A DNA stretch of 64,000 bases, taken from Ramlibacter pinisoli (GTDB lineage Bacteria > Pseudomonadota > Gammaproteobacteria > Burkholderiales > Burkholderiaceae_C). Positions 1 to 6,827 of this stretch are shown here, in pieces. Made by a program: the position numbers and the translations under genes. Each line of letters begins with the position of its first letter. Position 1 is the first letter of the stretch. The notes beneath the pieces are model-generated. The model had not been told where the DNA came from, made no database searches, and saw only the letters and a program-made list of their open reading frames with translations. The stretch covers positions 1,227,501-1,291,500 of the forward strand of contig NZ_WSEL01000009.1 of the NCBI RefSeq assembly GCF_009758015.1, written 5' to 3'.

Positions 1-588
1 GGCCTGACCTTCGCGCGCGGCCTGCGGTCCATCCTGCGGCACGACCCCGACAAGATCATGGTGGGCGAGATCCGCGATCCCGAGACGGCGCAGATCGCGG
101 TGCAGTCCGCCCTCACCGGCCACCTGGTGTTCACCACCATCCATGCCAACAACGTCTTCGACGTGATCAACCGCTTCACGCAGATGGCCGTCGACGCGTA
201 CAGCTTCATGTCGGCGCTCAACGGCATCCTGGCGCAACGCCTGCTGCGCCAGGTCTGCACGAGCTGCGCGACCCCGGTGCAGCCGACCGCGGCGGAGCTG
301 GCCGAATCCGGCATCGACCCGGAGGTGGGCCGCAGCTTCCAGTTCGTGGTCGGACAGGGCTGCGGGCGCTGCCGCGGCACCGGCTACCGCGGCCGCACGG
401 CCATCGCCGAGATCCTGCTGCTCGACGACGAGCTGCGGCAGCTGATCATCGACCGGCAGCCCATCGCCCGCGTCAAGGAAGCCGCGCGCCGGCGCGGCCT
501 GCGTTTGCTGCGCGAATCCGCGCTGGCGCTGGTGGCGGCAGGACGTACCACGTTGCAGGAGATCAACCGTGTCACCTTCGTGGACTAG
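1..588 (+). CDS. gspE: Type II secretion ATPase GspE, C-terminal part
   Basis: This is the last 195 residues of a secretion ATPase; the reading frame is open at the window edge, so the N-terminus and Walker A lie upstream. The Walker B region (IMVGEIRD), the His-box-like TGHLVFTTIHANN segment and a four-cysteine zinc motif (CTSC, then CGRC followed by GTGYRGR) are diagnostic of the GspE/PilB family. The enzyme is a cytoplasmic hexamer that powers pseudopilus assembly. The next gene starts inside its last codons, so it heads an operon-like run of overlapping genes. GspE and PilB share these motifs; the pseudopilins and secretin downstream favour a secretion role. Confidence 0.93.
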   Translation, partial: GLTFARGLRSILRHDPDKIMVGEIRDPETAQIAVQSALTGHLVFTTIHANNVFDVINRFTQMAVDAYSFMSALNGILAQRLLRQVCTSCATPVQPTAAELAESGIDPEVGRSFQFVVGQGCGRCRGTGYRGRTAIAEILLLDDELRQLIIDRQPIARVKEAARRRGLRLLRESALALVAAGRTTLQEINRVTFVD

Positions 589-1372
589 CCGCTTCACCGC
601 CGTCATCCGCCCCGACCGGGCCGCGCTCGTGCGCCGCCAGGGGTCGGCGCCGCAGCTGCAGTTGCAGGCCGAGGCGCCGTGCGCCGCCGCCACGCCGCAG
701 GCCGCGGCCGCCGCCCTGGCCGACGTGCTGTCCCGCGCCGGCACGGCGGCGGGCGAGCTGACCATCGTGCTGTCGAACGAGTTCGTGCAGTACCTGCTGG
801 TGTCCAGCCCGGCGCAGGTCGGGAACCGGGCGGAGCTGTCCGCCTTCGCCGCGGTCTGCTTCGACGAGACCTTCGGCGCCGACCCCGGCCGGGTGATCCT
901 GACCGGCCGCGAACAGCAGCCGGGCGTGCGCATCGCCGCGGCGCTGGGCGGCGGGCTGCTGGCCGGCCTGCGCGAGACGGCAGCGCGGTCGCCGCTGCGC
1001 GTGGTGTCGATCCAGCCCTACCTGTCGGCCGTGTTCAACCGGCTGCGCCGGACCCTGCCACCCAGCGATTTCGCGTTCCTGGTGGCGGAGCCGGACCGCA
1101 GCTGCCTGATGCTCGCCAACAAGGGCGCCTGGCGCAGCGTGCGCAACACGGCCGTTCCCGCCAAGCCGCGCGAACTCGCCAACCTGATCGAGCGGGAGGC
1201 CGTGCTCGCCGGGCTGGGCGAGCACGAGATGCCGCCGATCTTCGTGCACGCCCCCGGGCAGGACGGGCTCCAGGTCCCTGCCTGCCAGGGCGTGGTGCCC
1301 AGGACCATCTCCTGCCCCGGTGCCGGGGGCGGACCCGATCCCCTGCTGGCGATGGCCGGCGCGGTGGCCTGA
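569..1372 (+). CDS. PilM/GspL-like cytoplasmic assembly protein (hypothetical)
   Basis: A 267-residue protein with no signal peptide and no clear membrane segment. It starts at a GTG that overlaps the end of gspE by 20 bp; an AGGAG lies about 8 bases upstream, which decides the start. Its place between the ATPase and two small single-span proteins matches the slot of PilM or the cytoplasmic half of GspL, which have an actin-like fold. I see no clear phosphate-binding motif, so the assignment is by position and general character. It would link the ATPase to the inner-membrane platform. Sequence alone does not prove the family. Confidence 0.6.
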   Translation: MSPSWTSRFTAVIRPDRAALVRRQGSAPQLQLQAEAPCAAATPQAAAAALADVLSRAGTAAGELTIVLSNEFVQYLLVSSPAQVGNRAELSAFAAVCFDETFGADPGRVILTGREQQPGVRIAAALGGGLLAGLRETAARSPLRVVSIQPYLSAVFNRLRRTLPPSDFAFLVAEPDRSCLMLANKGAWRSVRNTAVPAKPRELANLIEREAVLAGLGEHEMPPIFVHAPGQDGLQVPACQGVVPRTISCPGAGGGPDPLLAMAGAVA

Positions 1373-1373
1373 C

Positions 1374-1904
1374 ATGCGCAAGCTGGACTTCGACTTCCAG
1401 CGCGAACCGTCGCCGAGCCCCTGGGGCTGGGCCCTGCTGCTGGTGGGCATCGCCTGCGTGGCGGGCGTGCTCGAGGTGCAGCTGGACCACGGACACCAGC
1501 AGGAGGACCAGGGGGCGCGCTGGGCGCGGCTGCAGGCCGCGGGCGGCCCCGGCGCGCAACTCGCGGCGGCGGACGCGAGGGACGGCGCCGACCTGATCGC
1601 CGCCCGCAAGGTGCTGGAGCGCTCACAGCTGCCGTGGGATTCCCTCTTCGCGGCGCTCGAGGCCACCGACCAGGCCGATGTCGCGCTGCTGGCCGTGGTG
1701 CCCGACGTCCTGCGGCGCCAGGTGAAGATCCACGCCGAGGCGCGCACCCTGGGCTCGATGCTCCAGTTCCACCGGCAACTGCAGCAGCAGCCGGGCCTGG
1801 CCCAGGTGGTCCTGGTCGACCACGCCATCGCCACCGACGCGGTCGGCACGCCGGTCCGCTTCCACATCAGCGCCAGCTGGGGAGTCGCCCATGCGAGTCC
1901 CTAG
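1374..1904 (+). CDS. PilN-like inner-membrane secretion protein
   Basis: A 176-residue bitopic protein. A short charged N-terminus precedes one membrane segment (about residues 17-37, GWALLLVGIACVAGV), followed by a helical stretch and a small alpha/beta region, which is the PilN/GspL C-terminal layout. The ATG lies one base after the stop of the preceding gene; an earlier in-frame ATG at 1320 would read through the end of the upstream gene and was rejected. It probably forms a periplasmic dimer with the next protein and anchors the PilM-like protein at the membrane. The call is by architecture and order. Confidence 0.6.
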   Translation: MRKLDFDFQREPSPSPWGWALLLVGIACVAGVLEVQLDHGHQQEDQGARWARLQAAGGPGAQLAAADARDGADLIAARKVLERSQLPWDSLFAALEATDQADVALLAVVPDVLRRQVKIHAEARTLGSMLQFHRQLQQQPGLAQVVLVDHAIATDAVGTPVRFHISASWGVAHASP

Positions 1905-2439
1905 GCTGGCGGCCGCCGAATTCCTGCGCGCGCTGCGCTGGCCCGGCGCGGCCGGGGCACTGCTGGCCGCGGCCAGCCTGGCCTGGACCGGCGCCGTGCT
2001 GCTGCCGGCCCAGGCCCGGCTCGCGGCCGGGCAGGAGCAACTGGCCAGGGCGGAACGCCGTGCCGCGGCCGTGCGCAGCGGGCTCGCGAGCGCGCCGCAA
2101 TCGGCGGCCACCCGGCGCAAGCTGTTCTACGGCGCCCTGCCGGCCATGACGGAGCTGACGCAGAACATCGACCGCATCTATGCCGCCGCGGCCACCGAGC
2201 AGCTGTCGCTGGTGCGCGGCGAGTACATGGGGGCCGAGATCCCGGCGGCCGGACTGGTGCGCTACAAGATCGTGCTGCCCCTCAAGGGCACGTACCCGCA
2301 GGTGCGCCGCTTCGCCGCGGCCTGTGCCACCGGGGTTCCCGGGCTGTCACTGGACGACCTGAGCCTGCAGCGCCAGAGCATCGCCGACGCCAAGGTCGAT
2401 GCGCGCGTGCAGATGTCCATCTACGTGGCGGTGCGGTGA
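1891..2439 (+). CDS. PilO/GspM-like inner-membrane secretion protein
   Basis: A 182-residue bitopic protein: one hydrophobic segment at about residues 17-38, an Arg/Ala-rich coiled-coil stretch (about 40-70), then a ferredoxin-like periplasmic region with the PilO-type pattern VRYKIVLPLKGTYPQVRRF near residues 113-131. It overlaps the preceding gene by 14 bp and its TGA overlaps the next ATG, so the three are probably translationally coupled. PilO/GspM proteins pair with PilN/GspL in the inner-membrane alignment complex that links platform and secretin. I infer the same role here. Confidence 0.65.
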   Translation: MRVPRLAAAEFLRALRWPGAAGALLAAASLAWTGAVLLPAQARLAAGQEQLARAERRAAAVRSGLASAPQSAATRRKLFYGALPAMTELTQNIDRIYAAAATEQLSLVRGEYMGAEIPAAGLVRYKIVLPLKGTYPQVRRFAAACATGVPGLSLDDLSLQRQSIADAKVDARVQMSIYVAVR

Positions 2440-2987
2440 TGAGCCGGCGCTGGCTGTTCTGGACCACCTTCCTGGCCGGCGCCGGCGTCGTGGCCGCCTG
2501 GCCCGCCCTGGTCGGGCAGACTGCCGCCGCGCCGGCGCCTGCCGCCGGTCCGCGCGGCCCCGCGGCGGTTGCAGCGGGGCCGCTGGACCGGCTGCGCGGC
2601 TTGCCGCCGGCGCCGCCACCGGACACGCCGGCCGCCGAACCAGCTGGCGCGGCGGCCTCCCGCCCGGCCGGCGTCGAGCTCTTCGCGGTCAAGTCCTGGC
2701 AGCCGCCCCCGCCGCCGCCACCGCCCGTCACCGTTGCCACCGCGCCGGCGGCTCCGCCCCCGCCCGCCGCGCCCGCCGCCCCGCCGCTGCCCTTCCGCTT
2801 CCTGGGCCGGCTCGAGCAGGACGCCAGCCGCAAGGTGTTCCTGCAGCGGGGCGAGCGCGTGTACGCGGTGGCCGCCGGCGACGTGATCGACGGCCAGTAC
2901 CGGGTCGACAGCATCGATGCCGCCCAGCTGCGGCTGACGTACCTGCCCTTGAACATTGCCCAGACCCTGGGGATCGGAAGCAGTTGA
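2439..2987 (+). CDS. Proline-rich GspC/PilP-like coupling protein
   Basis: A 182-residue protein with an N-terminal membrane anchor (about residues 5-25), a very Pro/Ala-rich linker (about 27-118, including a run of prolines) and a compact C-terminal domain that begins FRFLGRLEQD and contains GERVYAVAAGDVI. That domain resembles the periplasmic homology region of GspC/PilP, which docks on the secretin. The ATG overlaps the upstream stop as TGATG; a GTG one codon earlier is possible. Position directly before the secretin supports a coupling role between the inner and outer membrane parts of the machine. Confidence 0.65.
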   Translation: MSRRWLFWTTFLAGAGVVAAWPALVGQTAAAPAPAAGPRGPAAVAAGPLDRLRGLPPAPPPDTPAAEPAGAAASRPAGVELFAVKSWQPPPPPPPPVTVATAPAAPPPPAAPAAPPLPFRFLGRLEQDASRKVFLQRGERVYAVAAGDVIDGQYRVDSIDAAQLRLTYLPLNIAQTLGIGSS

Positions 2988-5419
2988 TGGACCCCGTTCG
3001 CCTTGGCCGCCCCACCCTCTTCGCCACGACCGTCCTCGCGCTCGCGCTGGCCGGCTGCGCGTCCGAGAACGCCCTGCGCGACGGACAGGCGCTGCTCGAC
3101 CAGGGCCGCTACGAGGAGGGCCTCGCCCGCCTCCACGATGCCGCCGCGCAGGCCCCGGGCGAGCCCCGCTACCGCGCCGCCCTGGCCCTCCAGCAGGAGC
3201 GGGCGGTCGCCAGCCTGCTCGCGCAGGCCGAGCGGCAGCGAACGGCCGGCGAGTCCGAGGCCGCCGCCGAGACCTACCGGCGGGTGCTGCGCCTGAGCCC
3301 CCGCAATGCGCGCGCGACCGACGCACTGGGTGCGCTGGACCAGCGGCGCAACGTCGAGGAGATGCAGAAGCAGGCCCGCGCCGCCTTCCGGCGCGGCGAC
3401 CTGGAACTGGCGGAAAAGCAGCTGGCCGGCGTGCTGGCACTGGACCCCAACCTGTCCGATGCGCAGGTGCTGCGGCGCGAGATCGACCTGCAGCACGCCC
3501 GCACGGCCAGCCCCTACCCGCGCCTGCGCACCCGCTTCACGCGCCCGGTCACGCTGGAGTTCCGCGACGCCAACCTGAAGATGGTGCTGGACGTGCTGTC
3601 GCGCACGACGGGCATCAACTTCATCGTCGACAAGGACGTCAGGCCCGACCTGAAGGCCACCATCTTCGTCAGGCAGGTGGCCGTGGAAGACGCCCTGGAC
3701 CTGCTGCTGTCCCAGAGCCAGCTGGAGAAGAAGGTCCTGAACGACAACACCGTCATCGTCTACCCCGCCACGCCGGCCAAGCTGCGCGAGTACCAGGACT
3801 GGGTGATCCGCACGTTCTTCATCACCAACATGGACGTCAAGCAGGCCCAGACCCTGATCCGGACAATGCTCAAGACCAAGGACCTGTTCGTCGACGAGAA
3901 GCTGAACGCGCTCACCATGCGCGACTCGCCGGATGCCGTGCGCCTGGCCGAGAAGCTGCTCCAGGCGCAGGACCAGGCCGAGGCGGAGGTGGTGCTGGAG
4001 GTGGAGCTGCTGGACGTCTCGCGCGACCGCTTCCTCGATCTCGGGATCCAGTGGCCGTCGACCTTCACGGTCCTGGCGCCGAACGGGGGGGCGGCGGCGC
4101 TGCTCAGCGACCTGCACGGCCCCATCACCGACAACCGGATCGGGATCGACCGCTCCCTGCAGGCGCGCGCGAAATCGCTGAACAACGACGTCAACACGCT
4201 CGCCAGCCCGCGCATCCGCGTGCGCAACAAGGACAAGGCGAAGATCCACATCGGCGACCGCATCCCCGTGGTCAACGCCACCTCGGTCCCGTCGACGCAG
4301 GGCCCGGTGATCACGGAGACGGTGCAGTACCTCGACACCGGCATCAAGCTCGAGGTGGAGCCGACCATCTACCAGAGCGACGAAGTGGCGATCAAGCTGT
4401 CGCTCGAGGTGAGCGACTCGCAGGACGCCGGCCGCACGAACTCCGGCACCACGCTGGTCCGCGTCAAGACCAGCAATGCCAGCACGTCCCTGCGCCTGAA
4501 GAACGGCGAAACCCAGATCCTGGCGGGCCTGATCCGCAACGACCATGCCGCCAACGCCGACCAGGTGCCCGGCCTGGGCGACATCCCCGGCCTCGGCAGG
4601 CTGTTCGGCCAGCACGACGACAGCTGGAAGAAGCGCGAGCTCGTGCTCTCCATCACCCCGCGCATCGTCCGCAACACGCCGTACCTGCCACCGCACATGC
4701 TGGAGTACGGCTCCGGCACCGAATCGGGCGTGCGGTCCCGCCCGCTGTCGCTGCAGGACCCCGGCCGGCCGGGCGAGGACGCCGTGACGCTGACCGCCCC
4801 GCCCGGCGAGTCGGCCCCGGTCCCGCCGCCGCCGGTCGTGGGCAGCGCGCGCGGCGCGACGCTGCCCATGCCGCCCCGGTCCGCGGGGACCACCGCCCCC
4901 GCCAACCTGCCGCCCCCGCCGCCGGCGGTCATCACGCCGCCCGACACGCCCGTCAGCCCGGCCCCGCTGGACCGGCCGGTGACCGGCATCCCAGCGCCGC
5001 TGACGCTGGCGCTGGAGGGCGACAGCCGCCTGAAGGTGGGCGACGAGACCCTCGTCACCGTGCTGCTGAAGGCGACCCAGCCGGTCATCAGCACCGCGCT
5101 GCAGATCGGCTTCGACCCCAAGGTGCTCAAGGTCACCGAGGTTGTGGAAGGCGAGCTGCTGCGCAGCGACGGCGTGGTCACGACCTACTCCTCCAACACC
5201 GACGAGACCACCGGTCGCGTCTTCGTCGGCGTGTCCCGGCCCACGGGGGGGCCTGGGATGACCGCCGAGGGGCCGCTGGTGCAGCTGAAGGTGCAGGCGC
5301 TCGCACCCTCCTCGTCCAGCCCGCTGAAGGTGCTGGTCTTCTCCGGCATCGGCCCCGGCAACAGGCTGCAGCCCGCCGCCCTGCCGGCGGCCCTCGACCT
5401 GGCGGTGACGGAGCCCTGA
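2987..5419 (+). CDS. gspD: Secretin GspD/MshL-type lipoprotein with C-terminal cohesin-like domain
   Basis: An 810-residue outer-membrane secretin. It has a lipoprotein signal with Cys24 in LALAGC, a TPR-like region (about 30-165), a short N-terminal secretin/TonB domain (about 185-262), an N1 domain (about 275-330), then the secretin core with the VPGLGDIPGLGRLFG signature near residue 530. Unusually, a Pro-rich linker (about 595-670) leads to a beta-rich cohesin-like domain (about 672-808, with RLKVGDETLVTVLLKA and LQIGFDPKVLKVTEV). The ATG overlaps the upstream stop (TGATG). The open frame extends back to 2399, but that part shadows the upstream gene. It forms the outer-membrane pore; the cohesin-like tail may bind substrate or a partner. 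Confidence 0.9.
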   Translation: MDPVRLGRPTLFATTVLALALAGCASENALRDGQALLDQGRYEEGLARLHDAAAQAPGEPRYRAALALQQERAVASLLAQAERQRTAGESEAAAETYRRVLRLSPRNARATDALGALDQRRNVEEMQKQARAAFRRGDLELAEKQLAGVLALDPNLSDAQVLRREIDLQHARTASPYPRLRTRFTRPVTLEFRDANLKMVLDVLSRTTGINFIVDKDVRPDLKATIFVRQVAVEDALDLLLSQSQLEKKVLNDNTVIVYPATPAKLREYQDWVIRTFFITNMDVKQAQTLIRTMLKTKDLFVDEKLNALTMRDSPDAVRLAEKLLQAQDQAEAEVVLEVELLDVSRDRFLDLGIQWPSTFTVLAPNGGAAALLSDLHGPITDNRIGIDRSLQARAKSLNNDVNTLASPRIRVRNKDKAKIHIGDRIPVVNATSVPSTQGPVITETVQYLDTGIKLEVEPTIYQSDEVAIKLSLEVSDSQDAGRTNSGTTLVRVKTSNASTSLRLKNGETQILAGLIRNDHAANADQVPGLGDIPGLGRLFGQHDDSWKKRELVLSITPRIVRNTPYLPPHMLEYGSGTESGVRSRPLSLQDPGRPGEDAVTLTAPPGESAPVPPPPVVGSARGATLPMPPRSAGTTAPANLPPPPPAVITPPDTPVSPAPLDRPVTGIPAPLTLALEGDSRLKVGDETLVTVLLKATQPVISTALQIGFDPKVLKVTEVVEGELLRSDGVVTTYSSNTDETTGRVFVGVSRPTGGPGMTAEGPLVQLKVQALAPSSSSPLKVLVFSGIGPGNRLQPAALPAALDLAVTEP

Positions 5420-5420
5420 C

Positions 5421-5894
5421 ATGCGCCGCGCAGCGCGGGGGTTCACGCTGGTCGAGCTGGTCATCACGGTGGCCATCCTCGGCCTGCTCGCCTCGATCGC
5501 CATGCCGCTGGCGGAGACCATGGTGCGCAGGAGCAAGGAGCAGGAACTGAAGGCCGCGCTCACGACCCTGCGCGACGCCATCGATGCCTACAGGGATGCG
5601 GTGGAAGCCGGGCGTGTCGCGCGCTCGGCCGGCGATGCGGGCTACCCCGCCTCCCTGCAGGTGCTGGTCGACGGCGTGGCCGACCGGTCGGCGGGCGCCG
5701 GCGGCAAGCTCTACTTCCTGCGGCGCGTGCCGCGCGACCCGTTCGCCGACCCGGCCCTGCCGGCCGTGCAGACCTGGGGCCTGCGCAGTTCGGACAGCCC
5801 GCCCGACGCGCCGCAGCCGGGCAAGGATGTCTTCGACGTGCGCTCGCTGTCCGAGGGGCAGGCCCTGGACGGCACGCCGTACCGGAGCTGGTGA
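5421..5894 (+). CDS. Type II secretion pseudopilin (GspG-like)
   Basis: A 157-residue class III prepilin-like protein. The short basic leader MRRAARG is followed by FTLVELVITVAILGLLAS, the prepilin peptidase site with Glu5 of the mature protein. The C-terminal half has the GspG-type layout (YPASLQVLVDG, then RRVPRDPF). It starts one base after the secretin stop with GGAG just upstream. It is expected to be processed by a prepilin peptidase (none in this window) and to enter the pseudopilus. It is one of three pseudopilins in this operon, separate from the gspG at 10378. Confidence 0.88.
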   Translation: MRRAARGFTLVELVITVAILGLLASIAMPLAETMVRRSKEQELKAALTTLRDAIDAYRDAVEAGRVARSAGDAGYPASLQVLVDGVADRSAGAGGKLYFLRRVPRDPFADPALPAVQTWGLRSSDSPPDAPQPGKDVFDVRSLSEGQALDGTPYRSW

Positions 5895-6283
5895 TGGACC
5901 CGCGCAGGAACCGCCGTCCGGGAGGGTTCACCCTCATCGAGCTGATGATCGTGCTGGCGATCGTCGCCACCCTGCTCACCATCGCCGTGCCCAGCTACTT
6001 CGGCAGCCTCGACAACGCGCGCGAGACGTCACTGCGCAAGAGCCTGTCGGTCATGCGCGAAGCCATCGACCAGTACCACAGCGACCGCAACAAGTACCCC
6101 GACACCCTGCAGGAGCTGGTGACCGCGCGCTACCTGCGCAGCATCCCGCCCGACCCGGTGACCGGCGCCAGCGACCAGTGGGTGTTCGAGCTGTCCGGGG
6201 ACGAGGGCCAGCGCGGCCTGCGCGATGTGCACAGCGCCGCGCCCGGCAACGGCCGCGACGGAACGCCGTATGCGAGCTGGTAG
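5894..6283 (+). CDS. Type II secretion pseudopilin (GspG-like)
   Basis: A 129-residue prepilin-like protein. The leader MDPRRNRRPGG precedes FTLIELMIVLAIVATLLT with the conserved Glu5. The globular part has YPDTLQELVTARYLRSIPPDPVTG, a typical GspG motif where the major pseudopilin binds calcium, and it ends GTPYASW, echoing GTPYRSW in the previous gene. This suggests tandem duplication. Its ATG overlaps the preceding stop (TGATG), implying translational coupling. It is a pseudopilus subunit, probably in the inner membrane before assembly. Confidence 0.88.
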   Translation: MDPRRNRRPGGFTLIELMIVLAIVATLLTIAVPSYFGSLDNARETSLRKSLSVMREAIDQYHSDRNKYPDTLQELVTARYLRSIPPDPVTGASDQWVFELSGDEGQRGLRDVHSAAPGNGRDGTPYASW

Positions 6284-6824
6284 GCGGCGCGGTCGCGAGC
6301 GGGGGTTCACCTACCTCGGCGTGCTCTTCATCGTGGGCGTGATCGGCCTCGGGCTGGCCGGCACCGGCGCGACCTGGACCATCGCAGCCAGGCGGGCGCA
6401 CGAGCGCCAGTTGCTCTGGACCGGCAAGCAGTACGCGCGTGCCATCCAGGCCTACTGGCAGCAGTCGCCCGGGATCCGGCAATACCCGAGCCGGCTCGAC
6501 GACCTGGTGGCGGACGACCGCTTCCCGGTGCAGCGTCACCACCTGCGCGAGCTCTATCGCGACCCGGTCAGTGGCGAGCCGTTCGCGCCCGTGCTGAGTC
6601 CCGAGGGCCGCATCGCCGGCGTGCACAGCCCCTCCGACGCGACGCCGCTGAAGCAGGACGGCTTCTCGCCGCCGTGGCAGGCCTTCAAGGGCATGACGCG
6701 CTACTCCGACTGGCTGTTCATCGCCGAGAGCGCCCGGCCGGCGCTGGCCACGCCGGGCCAGGCCGCCCAGGGTCCCCAGCCTGCCCAGGGTCCCCAGGTG
6801 ACCCAGGCCGCCCAGCGCCCCTGA
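6270..6824 (+). CDS. Pseudopilin-like minor subunit with Gln/Ala-rich tail
   Basis: A 184-residue prepilin-like protein. After a strongly basic leader (MRAGRRRGRERG) comes FTYLGVLFIVGVIGLGLAG, where the usual Glu5 of the mature protein is absent; minor pseudopilins such as GspK also lack it. The body has a GspG-like LVADDRF / RDPVSGEPF pattern. The C-terminus is low-complexity with repeated PAQGPQ-like units, encoded by a small tandem repeat near 6765-6815. It overlaps the previous gene by 14 bp. Only three bases separate its stop from that of the convergent gene. It may initiate or cap the pseudopilus. Confidence 0.75.
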   Translation: MRAGRRRGRERGFTYLGVLFIVGVIGLGLAGTGATWTIAARRAHERQLLWTGKQYARAIQAYWQQSPGIRQYPSRLDDLVADDRFPVQRHHLRELYRDPVSGEPFAPVLSPEGRIAGVHSPSDATPLKQDGFSPPWQAFKGMTRYSDWLFIAESARPALATPGQAAQGPQPAQGPQVTQAAQRP

Positions 6825-6827
6825 CGG

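Noticed and set aside
2399..2986. Secretin frame extended 196 codons upstream
   Set aside because: This part overlaps the proline-rich gene in another frame; the lipoprotein signal begins at the ATG at 2987.
2282..5581. Very long minus-strand open frame opposite the secretin gene (1099 codons)
   Set aside because: Its translation is Arg/Gly/Gln/Val-rich low-complexity typical of antisense frames in high-GC DNA, and the plus strand has a clear secretin.
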